In this document: piece by piece, positions 40,601 to 52,675 of the stretch | Layout of the letters: each line of letters starts with the position of its first letter | Position numbering within the stretch: position 1 is the stretch's first letter | Assembly (NCBI GenBank): GCA_965178125.1 | Contig: OZ237768.1 | Location: forward strand, 1 to 64,000 | Reading direction: 5' to 3' | Length of the DNA: 64,000 nucleotides | DNA from: Bilabrum cf. latius | Lineage: Eukaryota > Bigyra: Bicosoecida > Bigyra > Bicosoecida | Translations under genes and position numbers: made by a program | The notes under the pieces: model-generated | Told to the model about the DNA's origin: nothing | What the model saw: only the letters and a program-made list of their open reading frames with translations | Database searches by the model: none

Positions 40601-43600
40601 GCAGATGCACAGGTTGCATGTGGGACGCAGCCAGCACAGGCTATCAGGATCGGGAAGTGGCCCGTTGGATAGAAGTGTTGCTGCAGCTAGTAGCAACGAG
40701 CCTCTGGGGACGAAGTCGCCAGAACTGACTAGAGCTGGGGAGGCCAGCCATCCCGGGAGCACTGGCGTGACGGCGTCTGGCTCCCTGCCGATGTCGAGGC
40801 AGCTTGGGGGGCGGCGGGACGGGCATCAACAACCTTCATTTCATGACTTGGTGCCCAGAGCCGCAGGGTAGGCGGAGCGAAGGCGCAGCAGTGCGATGCA
40901 ATCTTAGCTTCTTGCAGCTGCCGTGCAGCACGTGGCACTGCCTGAGTCATGGCGCGTTCGGCCTATGTGCACGCAGAGAGCCATCCGTTTGGCCGAGTTC
41001 GTGCGGGGAATTCTGCTTGCAGCAAGTGACGCGGAAGACGGGGAGGCACCCACGGCGGCTCAGCACGTGGCAGCAGTGCTGGCGACAGCCCAAGTTGAGC
41101 GGGAAGAGGACAGGCAGGCTCGCGGGAGGGTACTCAGAGCCCGCCTCCGCAGGTAGGGCAGAGCCGCTGCACCCGAGGAAGTGGAAGCCGTGCTGCGGCA
41201 AGAGGAAGAAAAGGAGGCAGAGGCGGCTGGAGCAGTTGCAGGTGTGCAAGCCAAGTACACAAGTGTAGCTGACATGCTGAAAACGGTAGAAGCTGCAAAG
41301 AGGCGGACGAACGCCGCGCGAGCGTTGTTGATGAAGGGTGAGCTCGACTCGGACGACAGCGACCTAGCTGGCCCCGTGCTGACCAGTCACACATAGGCCG
41401 CCAACACAGTAGCTGACTACATGCCCTGGCTACAGACAGTTGCAGCTGCGGTCCTATACCCCCGCTTGCGCCGTGCACTCCGCCGGGCCCTCCGGTGGAC
41501 TCCTCCTCAGGTCAGTAGCTGCCCACCGGAAGTAATTGAGCTGTTCCAAGGCATGGAAGCAACTCATGCAGCGCTCAAAGGCGCGCCCCTGCCGCCGTCA
41601 GCCGGCGGACTGGTTCGATTGGACGCCACATTTTCTCCTTACCTGACTGGACTTATTGCCTCTCGTTCCGAGCGGAGCGTCACGTCAGTGGTGCCCACGC
41701 TGCTCCTAAAGGAGGAGGGTCGAATCGCGCCGGCTGGAGAACAACAAGGTGCGCTATACTCCTCAGCAGCCTATGCACTGTTCCGGTAGAGCGTTGCAGA
41801 GCTAGAGAGCTTTAAGAATTTGCCGCGTGGAGTGAGAGGCAACGCGGTAGTAAGGTTTGCATCCGATGTGATGGTAGAGCCGGTGCGACGGTTTGCTCAT
41901 GCTCATGCGCATCGGGCGGCCGAAGTTCTCGCAGTTGCTCATGCGTATGCTCGAAGCGATGGAAAGGACCCCCCGAGGTCTTAGATTGCAGAGCTGGGTC
42001 CGTTTGGATGCGCCGCGGAGGAGCTGCGCGCCAAGTACCCGGCAGCTGCAGCTAGGGCGGACAGCCGCAGGGCTGATTAGATCAGAGGCGAACGGGAGCT
42101 GGCCCGCCGGGCTGGGACACCCCTTCCTGTGGATCCCATGGAGCCAGACGCAAAGGGAAGGAAGGGGTGGGACCCGATGCGACTCGGCGAGCACGTGCAC
42201 CACTTCTTTGCAGATGCGAGTCGGTTGGGGGGCAAGGTCGGGAAAGCCGCTGGGGCGGAGAGGCGATCGCATGCCGAGGCACAGCGCGCCCTGCAGCGGG
42301 TGGCCGTGCATCTCAACAACGCGTACTATTGCCGGTAGTAGCTGTACTCTCTGCTGGGGGCTCTGCAGCAACTTGATGTGGTGGACCTGAAAGCAGTCAT
42401 GGTGCGGCCCACCGAGGCGGTTGATACCCGCGACATAGCACAGGATGACGCCGAGCTGAAGGCACAGGAGGCGGGTGACTCTGATGATGAGCCCACCGCC
42501 TATGGCACAGACGAGGGCGGGCAAGCAGGGGGTGCCAGCGCGAGGGCGCGCGATTCCAAAGGCACGTCTCAGACCGCGGCCGATGCTCTGAGTCCGGGTC
42601 CTACTCGCGCCAGGGACGATCTGATCGCCGGCGTGTAGAAGGCACGAGGTGATGTAGAGACCAGCGATACTGTGAGTGGGGCTGAGGCGTAGGTTAGGTC
42701 CGAGCAGGCCCGTGGCATCGAGGCTGCTGCTTTGGCGGCCTCAGACCAGAGAGCCGTGCGAGAGGTCGCTCAGATCATGGACGTCGGGGCCGTCCCACTC
42801 GAGCCACAGCCAGAGCCGGAGCTGCCTCCGCGAGGTGCAGCCTCGGGAGCGGGCCATGACCGCGGCCTGGAAGTCGTATCTGGCTCCCTGGAGGTGCTGG
42901 ATGCGAGGATCGAGGAAGCCACGCGTGCCTTGGAGGGGGGCTCTCTTGAAATCGCGGCGCTGCCGGTGAGCGCTGCCATCGGCGCCAAGTTGGAGGAAGC
43001 GGAGTAGGGACAGATTGGAGCAGGGGACGAAACGCCAGGGACGTTTGGAACCGAGGATGGTGATGGAAACAGCTCTGGCTTGGGAAGCGAGATCGGTAGC
43101 GTGCAGAGCGCGACGAGAGCGGAGCGACAAGTTCTGCGAGAGCTGGAGCTGCTATCGGTCGACGTGAGCATTCAACGAGGGGTGAACCTCGCGCAGATGG
43201 ACCGCTGGAGTGCCTCTAACGTGTTCGTGGTATCGCACGTAGCTGCGTCTCGGCGGGAGCTGCAGGCGCTGCTGACGCATCATGAGACCACAAACACGCA
43301 GCGACCCGAGTCTCAGGCCAGCCCCATCCTCAATCATAGCTTCAGCACGGCGGTGCCCTCAAACAGGGCATGGCTGCGGCTGGAGGCCTACGACTGGGAC
43401 GAGAGCAGCCTGCAGCCGAACAGGTTCGGTGTTTCCCCGGACGATGACTTTATTGGTTCGGTGACAGTGCCTCTGCGCGTGCTGGCAGGGGCTGGGCCGC
43501 ACCGCTTCAGGGCGCACGTGCGTCGTCCAGGTGGTCCCCAGGCGTGGGGTGTGCAGGATGGACTCATGGTGCCAGAGACCGACCTAGTGCGGGAGGCAGT

Positions 43601-44684
43601 GGGCGGTGCCGATCGCCCCGGGGGCGCAGACGGCAGGTCCATGCGCTCTGTAGACGTGAAGGATTGGATGTCGGTCGCCAAGCGCGTGGCGAGAGAGGCC
43701 CCTGACAGGATAGGGGGCATCATGGCCGCCCTCACGCCCGCTCAGAGGCAGGTTCTGGATGTAGTAGCCGGCTCCAAGGCAGACCTGCTGAGGGCAGCAG
43801 CTGCAGCGGACGCCCGCAGATCTGCATGGATGGCTGGACTCGCCGCTCCCACTGCGCGCCGCGGTGCCAGCGGCGATGGCAAGCCTCTACAGACCTACGG
43901 AGCCCTCGAGTTCCAGGTGGAAGTGCAGAGGGAGCCGCTGGGGGAGCATGCGGTGGACGGGGTCGGCGTGGAGCTGAAGAAAGCCATGCTGCAGGTGGCC
44001 CGAAGCGTGCACAACTCAGTGCGCGAGAAGCTGGAGGAGACTGTGTGCGGGGCCAAGGCAGACGCGAGCCCCAAGGAGCTGCTGCTGCGGGCGATTCCGC
44101 TCATCGTGCACTACAGGGACCGCATCCCCGTCTTGCTGCAGCACCTGCAGCCCGCACTGCGGCTGCACTTGCTTCGGCTGCTGTGGCGGGCTCTTGTGAT
44201 TGAGCTGACAAACCTGCTGTTGCCCACGCTCTGCTGGGACGAGCCTGTGACGCTGCCGACGGCCAAAGCGCCACCCCGCGGAGTGCGGGCGACCTTGCAC
44301 TCGAGTGGTGCCCTCTTCTGGTACAGTGAGAGCAAAGAGACCCAGTGGCTGGCGCCGCATGAAGTGAACCTGCTGTCCGGGCTGCTCTCTCACTTGAGCC
44401 AGGTCTTCGAGCGACTGGGCCTGCTGCACCGGGTGCTGAGGAGAGAGGCAAGGCCGATTGTAAAGCTGTTGCAGCTGTGGGTGATGCCCAATGAGGCGCT
44501 AGTCAAGAAAGCTACCCAATTCTTCATCAAAGCGAGGCAGGCCAGCAAGCCTCTTGACGGATGGAGGCACCCCTTCCACGAGCTGGGGTTCCCGCATGTG
44601 CGGGCTGTGCTGGCCTCTAGGGCCGAGCAGTCAGGTGATGCTGACGCAGCCGATCTTATCGAGACGATAGACTCGTATGAGTGA
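34616..44684 (+). CDS. Giant C2/PDZ-like scaffold protein (about 3,311 aa)
   Basis: Exon 1 (34616-34747, starting MDSDAQQKVTTIPNVDEAAE) joins across a 133-nt intron (34748-34880, GTGAGT ... CTCAAGCAG). Exon 2 is 9,804 nt in one frame to TGA at 44684. About 29 TAGs are read through, with none of TAA or TGA. Around residue 1,390-1,450 there is a PDZ-like pattern (GVRVMQNEGRIILATV ... LLDRVLLVDAMP). Around 2,870-2,925 there is a C2-like strand pattern (AWLRLEAYDWDESS ... PDDDFIGSVTVPLRVL) that keeps acidic loop residues. The last 250 residues form a helical Leu-rich domain (IPVLLQHLQPALRLHLLRLL, LLSGLLSHLSQVFERLGLLH). A role at membranes is plausible. I do not recognise an orthologue. The C-terminus is loosely reminiscent of MUN-type helical bundles, which I would not insist on. 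Confidence 0.8.
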
Positions 44685-44807
44685 GTAAGAATAGACCATT
44701 GATTCAACTAGATTTGGATTGGGCTTAGGGCGATGTGTTGTACCAAACCACACGCAACTCGAAACACAAATGCGATATTCTCTGCCAAGCACTACTATCC
44801 AGCCAGC

Positions 44808-46334
44808 ATGGCGTCTCAGCCGTGGCAAGCTGTTTCCGCTTAGCAGGTCATTGGAATATTGCACCGATTGCGTGATGGAGCGAGTGATGTATCTCTTGTT
44901 GACTCCGCTGTCGACCAAATCGCGTGAGTTCTCCAGGTTGGCCACGTGTACGGTTGACCCTTTGTTGCAGGATCTTTGGGGGGCCCGGGACTTGATGGGA
45001 ACTGATTTGGCAAGAGTTTCAATATTCATCGCAGGGCCGCGTTTGGTATCGAGGCAGGCAGTATCGAGGCAGCTGCTGGTGATACTGCTGTTGTGTCGTT
45101 GAAGGATCTGAAAGAAGTGAAGGGTGTCGAAGACGACCCAAAATTTAAGCTGTTCCTGGAAAAAGCAACTGAGAGAGGGTACTTTGGGGGGCATGCCGTC
45201 GGGTCACCGGAGCATGCACGCAAAAGAGCTCAACTTGAGGTGAAGTATAGGGAGCGATTCGGCCTACCAGTTGCTGATAGTCTGCGCCAAGCTGCCGCAG
45301 CTGAAGAGCAGAAACCAGCAGTAGCTGCTGGAGCTAAAGAAGCTGCCGTGGGTGGTGGTAGTGGTGGAAACCCGGGGGGCGAGCGATTCGAGCCATCCAC
45401 CGAGGCGGCTGCACAGGCCGAGGCTGCCAAAGCAGAGGGCACTGCAGCTCTCAAGGCAAAGGACTACGATGCGGCGGCCCGGGGGTACGGCAAGGCTGTT
45501 ATTGCCCTGTGTCCTCCTAGCGAGGCTCCCAGCGATCCTATGGACGAGGTGAGCGAGGCCCTCGCCGGCAAGCTGCCCAAAGCCGCTGCGGTGATGCTGT
45601 GCAATCGGTGCGCCGCGCAGCAGCGCAGGAACGACCTCGTTTCGGCGGAGGCAGACGCGCGCGCTGCAGTCGCCTGTGACGGCGGTTGGTTCAAGACACA
45701 CCTGCGGCTCGGCGAGGTGCTCAAGTCCCTGGGCCAGGTGGAGGAGGCGAGGGTCTCGTTGCAAAAGTGCCTGGAGATCGAGCCGGGGCAGAAGTCGGCG
45801 GAGAGGCTGCTTGGGGCCATCGACAGGGCGTCAGCGGGAGTGGGCCTTGGGGGAGATAGCGCGCTAGCGGGAGGGGGCATGCCCGGTGGGATGCCAGGTG
45901 GGATGCCCGGTGGGATGCCTCCGGGAATGCCCCCGGGAATGCCTCCGGGATTGGCTGGCATGATGTCCAACCCGGCGATGCAGCAGGCGGCCGCGCAGAT
46001 GATGCAGAACCCTGCCATGCAGCAGATGGCCCAGAACTTGATGTCTGACCCAGCCGCCATGAGTCGAATAAGCCAGATGATGGGCGGAGGGGCCATGCCC
46101 GATTTCGCGCAGCAGGCCGCCTCGGCTGGCGCTGACCAGTCTGGCTTGCTGGAGCGCATGCGGGGCAACCCTGCGGTGCAGGAGATGATGGAGGACCCAG
46201 AGGTGCGCGAGGCGGTGGAAAAAGCCAGGGCTGAAGGCCCTGCCGGTATGGCCGCGCTGATGACCTCGCAAGTGGGACAGCGTCTGATGGCTGCCATGTC
46301 TGGTGCAGCCATGCAGGCGGGTGGTGCTTCGTGA
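44808..46334 (+). CDS. SGTA: Sgt2/SGTA-like TPR co-chaperone
   Basis: Exon 1 is 44808-44923, the 111-nt intron is 44924-45034 (GTGAGT ... CATCGCAG), and exon 2 is 45035-46334, ending TGA; 471 residues. Exon 1 holds one TAG (44841, MASQPWQAVSA-x-QVIGILH). Across the join, SLVDSAVDQIA plus AAFGIEAGS matches the N-terminal dimerisation domain of SGTA/Sgt2, which supports both the splice and the read-through. Next come an insert (about residues 60-130), TPR repeats (about 140-275), a Gly-Met-Pro repeat (GGMPGGMPGG) and a C-terminal region rich in Met and Gln with STI1-like NPAMQQ and NPAVQEMMEDPEVREA segments. Sgt2/SGTA hands tail-anchored and misfolded membrane proteins to the GET and BAG6 pathways and binds Hsp70/Hsp90. 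The insert is unusual for the family. Exon 2 has no TAG. Confidence 0.9.
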
Positions 46335-46518
46335 GACTGGACAAGGATTTCGGATGCACATGAGACTCTTCAATGCAGAAGCCTTTGCTCAACAGGGAAT
46401 CCATCCAACCAGGTATTCATGTTTCCAGATTGTGGATTCGTTGCTCCGGCCACCGGTTCGGGTGCTGGCGCTACCCTTGGATCGACTGCGACAGCCCTGC
46501 AGCCAGGCCCACACCAAG

Positions 46519-49320
46519 TTATGGGTGAATAATGTCATTCCACACCTCTACCACCACGTGCACTTCGTTGCCCCCGTCGTGCACCACCTGCAATCCCCTC
46601 GGCTCCCCTGGCATGAGGGTCACATAGTTGTCGCTCCAGTACGAGACCAAGTCCGGCTCCCCATCTCCCACCTGCTCCTCGCCATCACTACCACTAGCTG
46701 GGCCCGGACGAAGCCTGAGCCGCACGAAGAATGCGAGCACACGGGGGCTCGTGTTCTGCACCTGCACGTCCGAGATGCACCGGCCCAGAGCCTGGATCCC
46801 TTGCTGCTGCACGGCAAGCCCGCTGCCGGTAGGTTGGCACTTGGTCGAGGTGATGCTGGCGTGCAGCGAGTTTTTCACGGAAGGCATGCGCTGCAGGGCC
46901 GAGAAGTCAGCCAACACCGAGCAGTTGCACCTGTAGAAGTTGCACTGCTCGAAGTCCACTTGGTCCTGCTGTTCCCCTAGCCAGTAGTGGTTCACAGCCA
47001 CAGGGTTACCGAGCTGGGATGCCCGCCGCAGCTCCAGCCGCAGAAAAGTGACCCCACCCGAGCTGATTGCAGCACGACTTACCTCTTCCTGGGGGATCAT
47101 CAGCACGTCCACCACTCCATCAGCTGGCACGGACCCTCCAGTCAGGTTGCGGTCTAGCCTCCAGTGCGCGTGCCCGTCGGGACCGAGCAGCAGGGCCATA
47201 ACAAAGAGCGGGTCGCTCGAGTTGCCGCTCGGCTCGTACATTGAATTCACAACTCGCACTTGACCGCTGACCGGGTCGTACTGCGGGTGGAGCGGCTCCA
47301 AAGCCCGCTGGACCCCAAAGTATGCCCCGCCAGTGTTGAGGTACTGGTCGTACAGGTGCCAGATGTGCTGCGGGAGGGCGTTATTCAACATCCACTGGAT
47401 TACCCCAGTGGCATTCCTGTACTTGAACGCGCCGTACGACTCGAACATCGCCCGGTGGCTCTCGTAGGCAGCCGCCTGCGACCGCAGGAGGAACCCCGGC
47501 GCGTCTTCTGCCTTGCCGTACCTCTGCTCCAGGGGCCCCAGGAAGAACCGGAGGCTGCGGAACAGACCGTGCTGGTTGCCGCAGTGGAAGTCCCACACCT
47601 CGGAGGAGGCCCCCTCCGCCCCCCACAGCTGGTCAGCGGGCACAGTCCTGGCCCAGCTCTCGAGGGCCATGGGGCTGGCACCCGGGCTAATCTCAGTCGA
47701 GAACCCCGACGCTCCCCCGAGGGGCCCAAAGGACCGCGGATCCGTCCAGTAGCTCGGGGGTACCCACGCGTATGGGCCATTCATCTTCACCCCCGACGGA
47801 CCAGAGAGAGGCGAGTCCACAGCGGAGGCAGCCGGCAGCGTGGGCAGATCCCAAGCCGCCTCGAGGGCCTGCCGCGCATACGCCGCCTCCACCTCCTCGG
47901 GGGGCAGTTCGTCGCTCGAGAGCAAAAAGGCCAGGGAGCTGGGGTGCTGCCGGAACCGCAGCAGCTGGGCTCGCACGCTTGCATTGGCCACTGCCCTCTG
48001 CTCGGCCCCCCACAGCTTCCAGTTCTGCCAAGCATCGCAGCAGCACAGCCCAGGGAGGGCCAGCAGCCCCCACTGGTCCATGCGCTGATATAGGTCCTCG
48101 TCCTCGAACTTCCCCTCGAACCGAATGGCGTTGAGCCCCAGGGCCCGCACGTGCCTCAGCTGGGCCTCATTGCGCTCTGGGTCGTGTCTCTGCAGCAGGT
48201 CCGGTGCCCAGCCCCCACCGCGCACCAGGAGAGGCCGGCCGTTCACACGGAAGAGGCGGCCCCCACCGTGATCATCCAGTTCCGAGCTTGCCTCCCGCAG
48301 ACCCACCATAGCTGATGCGCTGAATGCAGCCTGCTGCTGGTGGTCGGCCCGGAACGCAACTGTCAGGTTGTGCAGCGGCTGTGCACCCATCTGCCACGGC
48401 CACCACAGCAGGCCCCGCGCCGATGCATCTCGCATAGCAAGCCCATCGCACTGCTTTGCACCCACCGTCACGACCAACCTCCCATAGGCCCGCCCCTCTG
48501 GCCCTGCCCCTGGCGCAATGCCGCCCGCGGGAGCCCCTTTCACTAGCACTGCTCCGACAGTGCAGTGCACGTCTTCTCCCAAGGTTATCGTAATGCTGCC
48601 GTTGATGGGAGCATTGTGGAAGTTTCTTAGCTCTGCGGATACAGTGATGTCCGCAACGTCATTTGTGGCGTTGAAATTGGTGCTCGCGGCGGGGTGGCGC
48701 ACCGCCACTGGAGCTCCGGGGTCCAGTGGATCCAGCTCCACGGCACGCCACAGGCCGGCATTCCCATCGGGTGGGTCAACGGACCAATCTACAACGTCAA
48801 TCGCGAGGTCTGTTGCATTTCTAGTCCAAAAGACATCGTGTGGCCGCTGCACGAGAACGGCAACGCACGACTGGCCTAGGCCTAGACCAGAGCCCCGACT
48901 TCCAGCGAATTCGAAGTCCCGAAAGGTTCCAACAACACTGCGGTTATCAGCCACATGAGCTCCGTCTATCCATACATCAGCACGATAGTTAATTCCAAGG
49001 AAACGCAGCGTGTATGCGCTTGCAGGCGCATCGAAGCAGCTGCGCCACCAGAATGCAGGATCAAAAGCTGCTGAATCGACCTAGAGCAACGTCGTGTTGT
49101 AGTACAAGTTCGTTGGCACGATTCTATTTTCCCTAAGTACCTCTAGCGCAGTTGAGGGTACTGTGGCATTCCACCACGATGAATCATCGAACGACAGCAA
49201 GGATATTGTCGCTCCAGACCCTATCACGGAGTCAGATGACGCTACTTTCCACGATGTCAGTCGATATGCACTCACTATTGCATCAAATGCCAGCGAAATC
49301 GCGATAATTCGTCGCAACAT
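46519..49320 (-). CDS. Secreted GH2 exo-beta-D-glucosaminidase-like enzyme
   Basis: One frame runs from ATG at 49320 to TAA at 46519, 933 residues, with a single TAG at 49081 (NTTLL-x-VDSAAFDPAFWW). It starts with a signal peptide (MLRRIIAISLAFDAIVSA). Next come the GH2 sugar-binding fold (FLGINYRADVWIDGAHVADN), the immunoglobulin-like middle and the catalytic barrel (GLNAIRFEGKFEDEDLY). The motif LLSSDELPPEEVEAAY at about residue 470 and GFSTEISPG at about 545 correspond to the Asp and Glu catalytic residues described for exochitosanases of the CsxA subfamily. MNGPYAWVPPSYW is another hallmark of that group. The enzyme would remove glucosamine from chitosan-like chains outside the cell or in a vacuole. 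Length is close to the bacterial and fungal homologues. A beta-mannosidase is the main alternative. Confidence 0.9.
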
Positions 49321-49485
49321 CGTGTGTATGGTGGATGAAAAGCATGGCAGCAACTTTATATCGGAGTTTGTACGGTGTGATTCGGTGGAGAGAGCCGGCA
49401 AAAACCTATCGCTGGCATTAACGCAACAGCGCGATTTTGTGGCTGCAAATCAGAGGAATTTATTGAAAACACGGTACATGGGCCC

Positions 49486-52400
49486 ATGAAGCATCCTGAT
49501 CGCTGTCTAAGGGTGATTCGTGCCGACTCTGCCAAAGACTCCGTACATGCATGGTCATCACCAGAGGAAGCAGCATTTCTGCTGACCCCACGGAACGCCA
49601 GAGCCTAGCCGTTTGCTTACCCGCGCGGTAGCTCTGTGATTGGAGCTCGTGGCAATGGTAATACCAATGTGAAGGTTGGCACCGCGGTAGCTCCAGTGGA
49701 TGGCGCTGCAGGCCCATAGGACGGTGCGGCGGACGAGATTGTGGTGCATCCCAAGGTAGAGATAGCTGTAAATCAGAGTGTATCCAGCGCCTCGGCCCGT
49801 CTTGAGTTACTGGCGCCGAGGCTTGCATGGATGTTGCCGCGGTCCGAAAAGAGCTAGCAGCAGCTGCAGTACCGCAAGAAGCGTGGCGCACCTATTTCTG
49901 GTGGGTGTGCGTGCATTTCTAGACCGATGTTTGTGGCCCTTTGGACTCGGTTGCTGCTTCCCTGGGTGCTCGTGCTCGTTGCCATGCTGCTGCTGCACGC
50001 TGCCAAGTGGCCATGGATTGTCTGGGCCTGGCGCGTGGGAATTAAGGGCACCAGCAGAGCGGAGGCAGACCGACTGTGGGAATCTGTCGTGTTCGCAGGG
50101 GACAGGGACGCTGGCGCCGCCGAGCGAACCCTGCTTGGGCCCCAGCTGGAGCTGCTCTGCGTGGCACTGCAGTTCGCACTCGTCACAGGGCTCACGTGGG
50201 CCATGACGGAGGCGCACGCCAGCGACCCCGGGATCGTGCCTCCCGCGGTCACCCGACGAGCAGTGGCCCTGGCTCTGCTGGCGGAAGCCCCTGCCCCCGG
50301 GCTGCGCATGGCCAGGCTCCGGTCCCAGGGGGCAAGGGGCTCCGAGGAGGGTCCCTGGCAGGAGGCGGGGGCCGTGCCGCTGGGGCCGCTGGGGGAGGGG
50401 GAGCTGCTGGGGGCGGCGGTGGCGCGGCTGGGGAGGGCAGGGAGAGCTCAGGGGGACTCGGGCAAATCGGTGGCTTAGGCAGTGGGCTCTGCGCAGTCGT
50501 TGCAGCTGGCGGTGACTCGTGAATCGGTCCGTGCAGGGATGCAGCCGTGGGACCCTCGCTGGCTGGAGGTGAAGAAGTGGGGCCGGCGCATCGGGACCGT
50601 GAGGGTGTGCGGGTACTCTGACCCCGTGGCCTGGTCGCATCCTGCAGTGCGATGCACCCATGCCGGTGCACAACCAGGGAAGGGTGCAGCTGGAGGTGCG
50701 GGCCTGGCAGCGGCAGAAGCTCGTGCTGCAGCTCTGCAGCAGGACCCCGTGCCCCTCGGGGTGCGGGCCCGGCTAGTGGAGGAGGGCGAGGACGAGAAAG
50801 CTCCTCAGGGCGGGGCACATGCAGACACGCGGTTGGTGTCAACAGCAGCGGTTGCAGGCTCTCGCGATCTGATGCACCCGCTGGAGCCGCACCTGGACGG
50901 CCAGGTGGCGGGCTCCTTCGTGCCGGGGCACAGGGGAGCCAAGGCATTCGTGGGGGGGCGTGGGACCGTGCAGCCGGTGAAATCAGATTCAGCGCATTAC
51001 TGCGAGCACTCGGGGCGAGTCATCTCAGGCATGGACCACTTCTGCCCGTGGCTGGGCGCCAACATCGGGGAGGGCAACCGCAGGGTCTTCCTCGTCCTCC
51101 TGTCCCTGGCTGCGAGCTCCATGGCAGTGCTCGTGCTGCAGTCCGCCTCGATTGCGGCGGGGGCCGTCACTGGGCTGCGATAGGCCGTGGCGGCCGGCCC
51201 TTGGCTGATCGCGGCTGCCACATGCGCGGGGCTGGGCATGGGCGTGGGATCTTTCGCTGTGCACCACTGGCTGCTAGCCTGCCGCGGGCTGACCACGGTC
51301 GAGTACGTGGAGAAGAGGGTGGCGGGGACCCAGTGGTCGAGGGCGGCTGCTTGGGAGATGCGCCCGGGGCAGCTGCGCGAGGAGGAAGACAGCACACCGG
51401 GGAACAAGGACGAGGACGAGGTGCCACCCAGTGCTGCGGCGGAGGCGGGCAGGGGCACGGGGGGCACTGGGGTGCGCGTCCCGCCGTCTCTGCGCTTGGA
51501 GCGGGAGGACTGCGACTTGCGGCTGGCCTCGAGGGCAGCCACGGGGACCGGCACGGCGCGCGCCATGGCTCTCCTGCAGCGGCAGAGGACCAGCGAGGAA
51601 GACGCGAAGAATGCGTTCAGCTCGGTGCCTATGAGGCTGGCGCGGCAGGCGTGGGCAGAGGTTCAGCCCGCCCTGGCACCAGCGGCATCGCTGTCAGGGG
51701 GCACTGCAACGAGCTCGGATCCTGCGGGTAGTAGCGGTACTGAAGGTGAGGAGGAGGATGACGCGGCGGCGCCTGGGGCCTGTGATTCGGTCTTGAGGGC
51801 CAGCACGTGCGGTGCCTGCGGCTCCAGCGACGCGTACTTGGGCGAGGGGCCGTGGGCGGCAGGAAGGGATGCGAGTGCTCTGCTGGCGCCGGGAGCCCCT
51901 GCCTATGGAGATCCGGACTCGCAGGGAGCTGGCATGGTGATGCGGCCAGATGCACGTGGTGGGGCGGAGCAAGGGGGTGATTCTACCGAGTCTGAGGATG
52001 GAGACAGGCTAGGCCATCGGGCGCGCATGTCGTGGGCCCGTGTGGGACCCGGGGCTTACAGCAGGGGCTGCCTCGCGTGGGTGCTGGTTCTGTGTCCCTT
52101 CCGGTGCCTGAGGTCCCAGGCCTGGGCCAGGGCAGGCTCCTCCCCCGCCCCCGCCTCTCGGAGGGCGAGGGAATTCCGGGCGGCTCAGCTGCTGCACCGT
52201 TTCCCTGCCCACTGGCTGCACGTCAGCGAGCGGGACCCCCTGCAGGTCCCTTTGCATCGGGATCGCGCGAGTCTGGTCGCTGCTGCAGAGCTGAGGACAG
52301 ACATGTGGATCAGATCGTAGGACAGGAGGATGGCCGCGACAGGGGGCAAGCAACTTTTACACCCAGGAGAGGGACCAGCGGCTGCTGCTACGAAGGGCAG

Positions 52401-52524
52401 CCAGGACGAGGCGGTGGCCAAGGCGAGTCAGGAGGCTGCGTCGGGATCGGGATCGGAATCGGGATCGGGATCGGTGGGGATTTCGCGCGGCGGGCGCGGC
52501 GAGGCAGGGCTCGCGTTGGGGTGA
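49486..52524 (+). CDS. DHHC-family protein acyltransferase with DHFC core
   Basis: One frame runs from ATG at 49486 (in-frame TGA upstream) to TGA at 52522, about 1,012 residues with six TAGs (49606, 49717, 49855, 50476, 51181, 52318). Four membrane segments are visible: LLLPWVLVLVAMLLLHA, LLCVALQFALVTGLTW, FLVLLSLAASSMAVLVL and WLIAAATCAGLGMGVGSF. The cysteine-rich core lies between segments 2 and 3 (HYCEHSGRVISGMDHFCPW, then LGANIGEGN), with the candidate catalytic Cys at residue 520. The TTxE motif (LTTVEYVE) follows the fourth segment, as in palmitoyltransferases that load S-acyl chains onto proteins. DHHC is DHFC here, and several zinc-ligand Cys positions are Ser, Val or Asn. The loops and tail are far longer than usual and low complexity (GSGSESGSGS near the end). 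Activity is uncertain. Undetected in-frame introns are possible. Confidence 0.8.
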
Positions 52525-52675
52525 ATCTCATCGTAATTGAGTTGTGAGCCCAGCCGGATCTGCACTTTGTCCAGAAAGAACTAAAAGCAAGGTATCCAAA
52601 TCAAACACGGATTGACATGCATGCCAAACGCCCAGACCCGCGTATCCTATGGATCAGATATCACGGATCTTTGGA

